Shown here: one piece after another, positions 18,501 to 22,213 of the stretch
Position numbering within the stretch: the stretch's first letter is position 1
Layout of the letters: each line of letters opens with the position of its first letter
NCBI GenBank assembly: GCA_004009845.1
Contig: RMBW01000335.1
Coordinates: 1-22,213 of the forward strand
DNA from: Davidsoniella eucalypti
Taxonomy: Eukaryota > Ascomycota > Sordariomycetes > Microascales > Ceratocystidaceae
Reading direction: 5' to 3'
Length of the DNA stretch: 22,213 nt
The notes under the pieces: model-generated
What the model saw: only the letters and a program-made list of their open reading frames with translations
What the model was told of the DNA's origin: nothing
Database searches by the model: none
Made by a program: the position numbers and the translations under genes

Positions 18501-19250
18501 GCCTATTGTCTGTACACTGACGGGTCTATGGAGGGTGATAAATCCTCCTACGCCTTTGTCGATATAGACAATAAAACGGTGCGGTTTCAAGAGGCAAATG
18601 CCTTGGGGCCTTACACTGAGGTTGCAGACTGCGAAAGCTATGCGATCTACAGAGCCCTTTGCTATGTTCGAAAACTGTCACTACGGAAACGAGTCCTGAT
18701 CTTTGTCGATAGCCAAGCTGCCATCCAAAGAGTACGGAAGCCTGGTATATTCACGAACCTCATAGAGAAGCTAAACCTTCAGGACCTCGACACCAGTATA
18801 GAAATACACTGGTGCCCTGGACATGTCGGAATAGAAGGAAATGAGATAGTGGATAAGCTTGCAAAGGAGGCTCTTGAAAAAAGAGTATGCACCTCTATTG
18901 CAACCACTGGGTATATCAAAAAAAAGATCAAAGAGAACATCTTCAACCTCTGGGACACACTAATCAACCGCGATATCGACAAACTTGGGAATCACTATCG
19001 GTCTCTTGGTAAGACAGGAGTGAGTGATCTGAAACCAATAGAGGGCGAGAAGAGGCTGACAACAGCCTACTATCAACTTCTAACGGGGAAGGGCGCTTAC
19101 CTGCCGTACCTAAAGACCATAGGCAAGGTATCGAGTAGCTTGTGTCGTCATTGTCAGCTGGACATTGAAACTATTCAGCACTTGGTGTTGGACTGTGATA
19201 TGTGGCTTGAGCAAAGACAAGAGTTGAAAACGTCTGCGATGGTGAGATAA
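15561..19250 (+). CDS. LINE ORF2: APE endonuclease, reverse transcriptase, RNase H; 1229 aa
   Basis: Nicks target DNA and copies the LINE RNA in place. Endonuclease: N17, E44, D143 in GDFNTHH, and H226 in GSDH. RT: SAGPDGI at about 455, D588 in LLDIKGAFDHV, GIPQGSP at 644, and Y680-I-D-D683. RNase H: D987 in YTDGS, D1050 in VDSQAA, and H1083 in HWCPGHVGIEGNE. A C-terminal C-x2-C-x8-H-x4-C motif starts at C1195. All expected catalytic residues are present and the frame is unbroken. Two starts are possible: 15561, and 15579 (MFRKLTVF), which sits in ATGTTTAG overlapping the ORF1 stop. The second lies nearer the endonuclease domain and would suit stop-restart coupling. The frame is +1 relative to ORF1. 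Confidence 0.93.
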   Translation: MSPSLNMFRKLTVFQHNQGKRKGILDHLFDLAIRQGVEILCIQEPWVWQKEGKWIFQDQQNFHTVKPALTLLTRPRVVTYIQKDIDFTIEKPLDIASSDFQCIRLHIDAQPLLVNLYNHPTQPLLPHPLVQQWQVGNGIIVGDFNTHHPWWSVNCEQSQHADEVVGWLQRNNADLVVDPENALVNRGTFFTTRSQKTSIIDLAFLTGQMKQTKTSWTCEGLHGSDHQCIKLQFHDARKNEKEKEKTIYNLKKTDWKQFRESLQKKEAVVLENLKKRDTRPDLAAILTAAIQDTCAEVMPKARICPRSKPWWNDELKLLRKSFLRAERQWKKDKICLTEYKEKRNRYFHAIIKTKANYFNSFLEQATGDEVFTAMRYTKPITDSYIQPLEENGVKAESFYDKAKMLLNLVGGEKGESLEDEDTLPIPHHENSKWPWPNISTIEIERAIMTSNPKKSAGPDGINFQMIQNAYRAIPEVFHYVYTELFTKGQCPTVWRQGIGVILKKPNKPDYSRIKAYRIITLLNCLGKVLERIFAQRLGFLAATKDDLLHPTQFGGRKQRSTIDAAMVLMDQVKSWKEQGLKSSIALLDIKGAFDHVNRDTLLWHCRDLGLPNNCTQWIAAFLQKRKVQICFDGKRTNFYTIDQGIPQGSPISPILFLIYSRLIHINIPQSIQVHGIQLSYIDDILITVASKSFARNCRALEAIVEDLTRQADDSSVEFESSKTELLHLTRSKAVSNEHIDVLGTTIQPSEKIKWLGIWLDCQLNFSEHVQDRTLKATRTLMGIQRISRKYSGLSAKATRQLYQAVIRPIMEYGSILWWTKMKPISLKKHLEKVQSLAISMMLGTYKQAPKRACEIEAGIKPVEINLEWNNLKYGTRLLQFPKHHPIRHCAQPTKDHLNSESDFESLGILGPYKLKRESQVQAIAVDIKYLIPFKALQRAKIVWEAPWAKRTPITTHIPMVKKEEAKEIHLATLATLWLGEAYCLYTDGSMEGDKSSYAFVDIDNKTVRFQEANALGPYTEVADCESYAIYRALCYVRKLSLRKRVLIFVDSQAAIQRVRKPGIFTNLIEKLNLQDLDTSIEIHWCPGHVGIEGNEIVDKLAKEALEKRVCTSIATTGYIKKKIKENIFNLWDTLINRDIDKLGNHYRSLGKTGVSDLKPIEGEKRLTTAYYQLLTGKGAYLPYLKTIGKVSSSLCRHCQLDIETIQHLVLDCDMWLEQRQELKTSAMVR
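15579..15586 (+). promoter_or_regulatory. ORF1 stop / ORF2 start overlap
   Basis: ATGTTTAG contains both the ORF2 ATG (15579-15581) and the ORF1 TAG (15584-15586). This arrangement is used for termination-reinitiation in some LINEs and fungal viruses. The same eight bases occur in LINE copy 1 at 11248-11255. Confidence 0.55.
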
Positions 19251-19547
19251 AGATGGAAGATCTATTTAGTAAGGCGGCACCAGCAAGCCTTGCTAGTATT
19301 TTGAAAAAAACAGGAATAGGGGGCAGAACTGGGGTCGAGTTGAGGAAAGTGCCAACGATGGTGTTGCGGTGAGGGTGAACCAGTCGCACTTCGTGATGAT
19401 TTGTGGTGTGTAATTTTCTTTGTGTTTTTTCCTTATGTTTTTTTATGTTTTGTGTTATGTTTCTACTTGTTTTCTGTTATGTTTTATTGTTTTATTTGCT
19501 TTTATTTTACATCTTCATAGCTCTTTAGCTCCATAAGATTAATGAAT
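19251..19547 (+). other. 3' UTR of LINE copy 2
   Basis: These 297 bp have a strongly T-rich second half containing four or more copies of TTATGTTTT or close variants (about 19433-19490). An AATAAA sits at 19545-19550, at the edge of the A run. The 3' UTR is the usual recognition region for the LINE RT. No other copy here retains it, so conservation cannot be judged. Confidence 0.75.
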
Positions 19548-19570
19548 AAAAAAAAAAAAAAAAAAAAAAA
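19548..19570 (+). other. Poly(A) tail of LINE copy 2
   Basis: A run of 23 A that ends directly at inverted LINE copy 3 sequence. This is the expected 3' end of a target-primed insertion. Confidence 0.9.
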
Positions 19571-22213
19571 CTTGATGTCCACGGCAATTGCTTGCACTTG
19601 TGACTCTCGCTTCAATTTGTAGGGACCCAAGATACCAAGAGACTCAAAGTCAGACTCCGAGTTCAGATGGTCCTTGGTGGGTTGGGCGCAATGAGTATGG
19701 GGTGGTGTTTAGGGAATTGTAGAAGTCTTGTTCCGTACTTGAGGTTATTCCATTCCAAGTTGATCTCAACTGGTTTAATGCCAGCCTCTATTTCACAAGC
19801 CCTTTTCGGAGCCTGCTTGTAGGTGCCAAGCATCATGGAAATCGCCAAACTTTGTACTTTTTCAAGGTGTTTCTTGAGGGAAATGGGCTTCATTTTGGTC
19901 CACCAGAGGATCGAACCGTACTCCATGATAGGACGAATCACAGCTTGGTACAGCTGTCTAGTTGCTTTCGCACTTAGACCGCTATACTTCCGCGAAATCC
20001 GTTGAATTCCCATTAGGGTTCTGGTTGCTTTAAGGGTTCTGTCTTGGACATGCTCGCTGAAATTCAGCTGACAGTCTAGCCATATTCCTAGCCACTTGAT
20101 CTTCTCTGTTGGATGTATTGTCGTCCCTAGGACGTCTATGTGTTCATTGCTTACTGCTTTACTCCTTGTTAAATGCAGAAGCTCAGTCTTGGAACTCTCA
20201 AACTCGACGGAACTATCGTCGGCTTGCCTGGTGAGATCTTCAACGATGGCCTCTAGAGCTCTGCAATTTCTCGCAAAGCTTTTGGAAGCTACCGTAATCA
20301 GAATATCATCAATGTATGAGAGCTGAATGCCATGAACTTGGATGGATTTGGGGATGTTGATGTGTATAAGTCTCGAATAAATCAAGAACAGAATAGGGGA
20401 GATTGGGCTGCCTTGCGGTATGCCCTGGTCAATAGTGTAGAAGTTTGTTCGTTTGCCATCAAAACATATCTGGACCTTCCTCTTTTGAAGGAAGGCTGCA
20501 ATCCATTGGGTGCAGTTATTCGGAAGACCTAGATCTCTGCAGTGCCACAGTAGGGTATCCCTATTAACATGGTCGAACGCGCCTTTGATATCAAGTAGTG
20601 CAATACTCGATTTCAGGCCCTGTTCTTTCCATGACTTGACTTGGTCCATGAGAACCATTGCTGCATCGATCGTCGATCGTTGTTTCCGTCCGCCAAACTG
20701 CGTTGGGTGAAGCAGGTCGTCCTTTGTTGCAGCCAAGAAACCAAGTCTCTGTGCAAAAATTCGTTCCAATACTTTACCTAAGCAGTTCAGCAGCGTGATA
20801 ATCCGATATGCCTTGATACGGGAATAGTCTGGCTTGTTGGGTTTTTTCAATATCACTCCAATGCCTGGCGCCACACCGTAGACACTGTCCTTTAGTGAAT
20901 AGCTCCGTGTAGACATAGTGGAAGACCTCGGGATAGCCCTATAAGCATTTTGGATCATTTGGAAATTAATCCCATCTGGTCCAGCAGACTTCTAGGGTTG
21001 AGGTCATGATAGCTCTTTCAATCTCAATGGTAGAGATGTTAGGCCAAGGCCATTTCGAGTTCTCGTGATGTGGGATGGGTAGAGTGTCTTCGTCCTCAAG
21101 GACTCACCTTTTTCGCCGCCCACAAGATTCAGTAGCATCTTAGCTTTGTCGTCGAAAGACTCCGCCTTGACACCATTTTCCTCGAGTGGTTGTATATACG
21201 AGTCGTTGTGGTTTCGTGTATCTCATAGCAGTGAAGACTTCGTCGCCGGTTGCTTGTTCTAAGAAAGAATTGAAATAGTTAGCTTTGGTTTTGATAATGG
21301 CATGGAAATACCTGTTTCGTTTTTTCTTTGTACTCCGTCAGACAGATCTTATCCTTCTTCCATTGTCGTTCGGCCCTGAGGAAGGACTTCCTCAATAGCT
21401 TGAGTTCGTCGTTCCACCAAGCTTACTCCGGGGGCAGATGCGAGCCTTCGGCATCACCTCTGCGCAGGTATCCTGGATGGCGGCGGTCAAATGGCCGCCA
21501 GATCCGGTCGAGTATCTCTTTTTTGAGATTTTCTAATACTAATGCCTCCTTTTTTTTGAGGCTGTCTCTGAACTGTTTCCAGTCCGTTTTTTTCAAGTTA
21601 TATATTGTTTTTTCCTTCTCTTTTTCGTTTTTCCGGGCGTCGTGGAACTGCAATTAATGCACTGGTGATCCGAACCGTGGAGACCTTCACACGTCCAACT
21701 AGTTTTCGTTTGCTTCATCTGCCCAGTGAGGAAGGCGAGATCGATGATTGATGTTTTCTGCGACCTGGTGGTGAAGAAAGTGCCTCTGTTGACCAGAGCA
21801 TTCTCGGGATCCACTACCAAGTCAGCATTGTTCCTCTGCAACCAACCAACGACTTCATCTGCATGCTGCGATTGCTCACAGTTCACAGACCACCATGGAT
21901 GATGGGTGTTGAAGTCCCCGACGATGATGCCATTCCAACCTGCCATTGCTGGACAAGCGGGTGCGTAAAAGGGGCTGGGTCGGATGGTTGTAGAGGTTGA
22001 CCAATAATGGTTGCGCGTCGATATGAAGTCTTTATGCATTGAATGTCGCTGCTTGCGATGTCGAGAGGCTTTTCTATTGTGAAGTCAATGTCCTTTTGGA
22101 TATAGGTCACGACCCTGGTCTTGTTAGCAAAGTTAGAGCTGGTTTGACGGTGTGAAAGTTTGGTGGTCCTGGAAAATCCATTTGCCTTCTTTTTGCCATA
22201 CCCAGGGTTCCTG
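19571..22213 (-). mobile_element. Tad/I-type LINE, copy 3, inverted, 3'-truncated
   Basis: Reverse complement of 15687-18344 of LINE copy 2, 2643 against 2658 bp because of small deletions, and about 99% identical otherwise. Its 3' part (RNase H, zinc motif, UTR, tail) is missing at the border with the A run of copy 2. The 5' side runs off the window within the endonuclease domain. It forms a long inverted repeat with copies 1 and 2. Confidence 0.9.
19571..22213 (-). pseudogene. LINE copy 3 ORF2 (endonuclease-RT), partial and frame-broken
   Basis: The longest open part, 19663-20958, covers RT from about MIQNAYRAIP through LLDIKGAFDHV, GIPQGSP and SYIDD to the region before RNase H. Upstream, the endonuclease and linker are broken into short pieces by missing bases near 20870, 20890, 20935, 21000, 21103, 21205 (two), 21425, 21493 and 21937, and by one extra T near 21325. 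Most are in homopolymers. It lacks RNase H and the C-terminus. Not functional as written. Confidence 0.87.

Larger units (their letters stand above)
14130..19570 (+). mobile_element. Tad/I-type LINE, copy 2, apparently intact
   Basis: This 5.44-kb non-LTR retrotransposon has a short 5' UTR, ORF1, ORF2 with APE endonuclease, RT, RNase H and a C-terminal CCHC motif, a T-rich 3' UTR and a run of 23 A. The combination of APE endonuclease plus RNase H in ORF2 is typical of fungal Tad and related I-group LINEs. Both ORFs are open without defects, so it is a candidate active element. The left 39 bp come from a gypsy LTR. No target-site duplication is visible: the left flank is LINE copy 1 and the right flank is inverted LINE copy 3. 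Confidence 0.9.

Noticed and set aside
14128..19600. Twin priming as the cause of the inverted LINE 3 segment
   Set aside because: Twin priming puts the inverted part upstream of the poly(A)-bearing part. Here the inverted copy lies beyond the A tail and overlaps sequence already present in LINE 2.
1..22213. tRNA, rRNA, CRISPR array, telomere repeat or host gene
   Set aside because: No such pattern was seen on reading both strands. The tandem repeat at 10672-10898 has degenerate units and no unique spacers, so it is not a CRISPR array.

Overview
The window contains transposable elements from end to end and I find no host gene. The element types point to a filamentous fungus, probably an ascomycete: a chromodomain-bearing Ty3/gypsy (chromovirus) retrotransposon of Tf1/sushi type, and an APE-endonuclease LINE with RNase H of Tad/I type. 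That assignment rests on element type only. I see no obvious C-to-T (RIP-like) decay, and one LINE copy has both ORFs open.

Layout. (1) 4-4730: gypsy copy A on the minus strand: LTR1 (4-184), 3' UTR, pol with two frame breaks, and the C-terminal half of gag. Its 5' part is missing. (2) 4731-11108: gypsy copy B on the minus strand: LTR2 (4731-4911), 3' UTR, pol, gag, a 739-bp leader and LTR3 (10929-11108). It is complete end to end but carries several 1-bp frame breaks. B sits directly against the interior of A's gag, as expected if B inserted into A, but the other half of A is not on the far side of LTR3. Instead there is an N (11109). (3) 11110-14127: LINE copy 1 (plus), lacking most of ORF1 and the 3' end. 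(4) 14130-19570: LINE copy 2 (plus), with intact ORF1 and ORF2 and an A23 tail. Its first 39 bp are a piece of the gypsy LTR. (5) 19571-22213: LINE copy 3 (minus), 3'-truncated and running off the window.

How the parts work. Gypsy Gag forms the particle. Pol supplies protease, RT, RNase H, integrase and a C-terminal chromodomain that probably targets integration to marked chromatin. The sequence just inside the 5' LTR is the exact reverse complement of 11 nt within the LTR, which indicates Tf1-like self-priming and predicts the RNA 5' end. The leader carries a tandem array of small stem-loops, one with a compensatory pair change. A stem-loop directly follows the gag stop, where pol continues in the -1 frame. 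In the LINE, ORF1 is the RNA-binding protein and ORF2 the endonuclease/RT/RNase H. The two overlap at ATGTTTAG, which suggests coupled translation.

The most interesting observation is that the gypsy fragment at the 5' end of LINE copy 2 starts exactly at the gypsy RNA 5' end predicted from the self-priming site. This looks like template switching by the LINE RT onto a gypsy transcript. Caveat: many 1-bp homopolymer deletions in every copy except LINE 2, the N, and unmatched junctions suggest that part of the structure may be assembly error.
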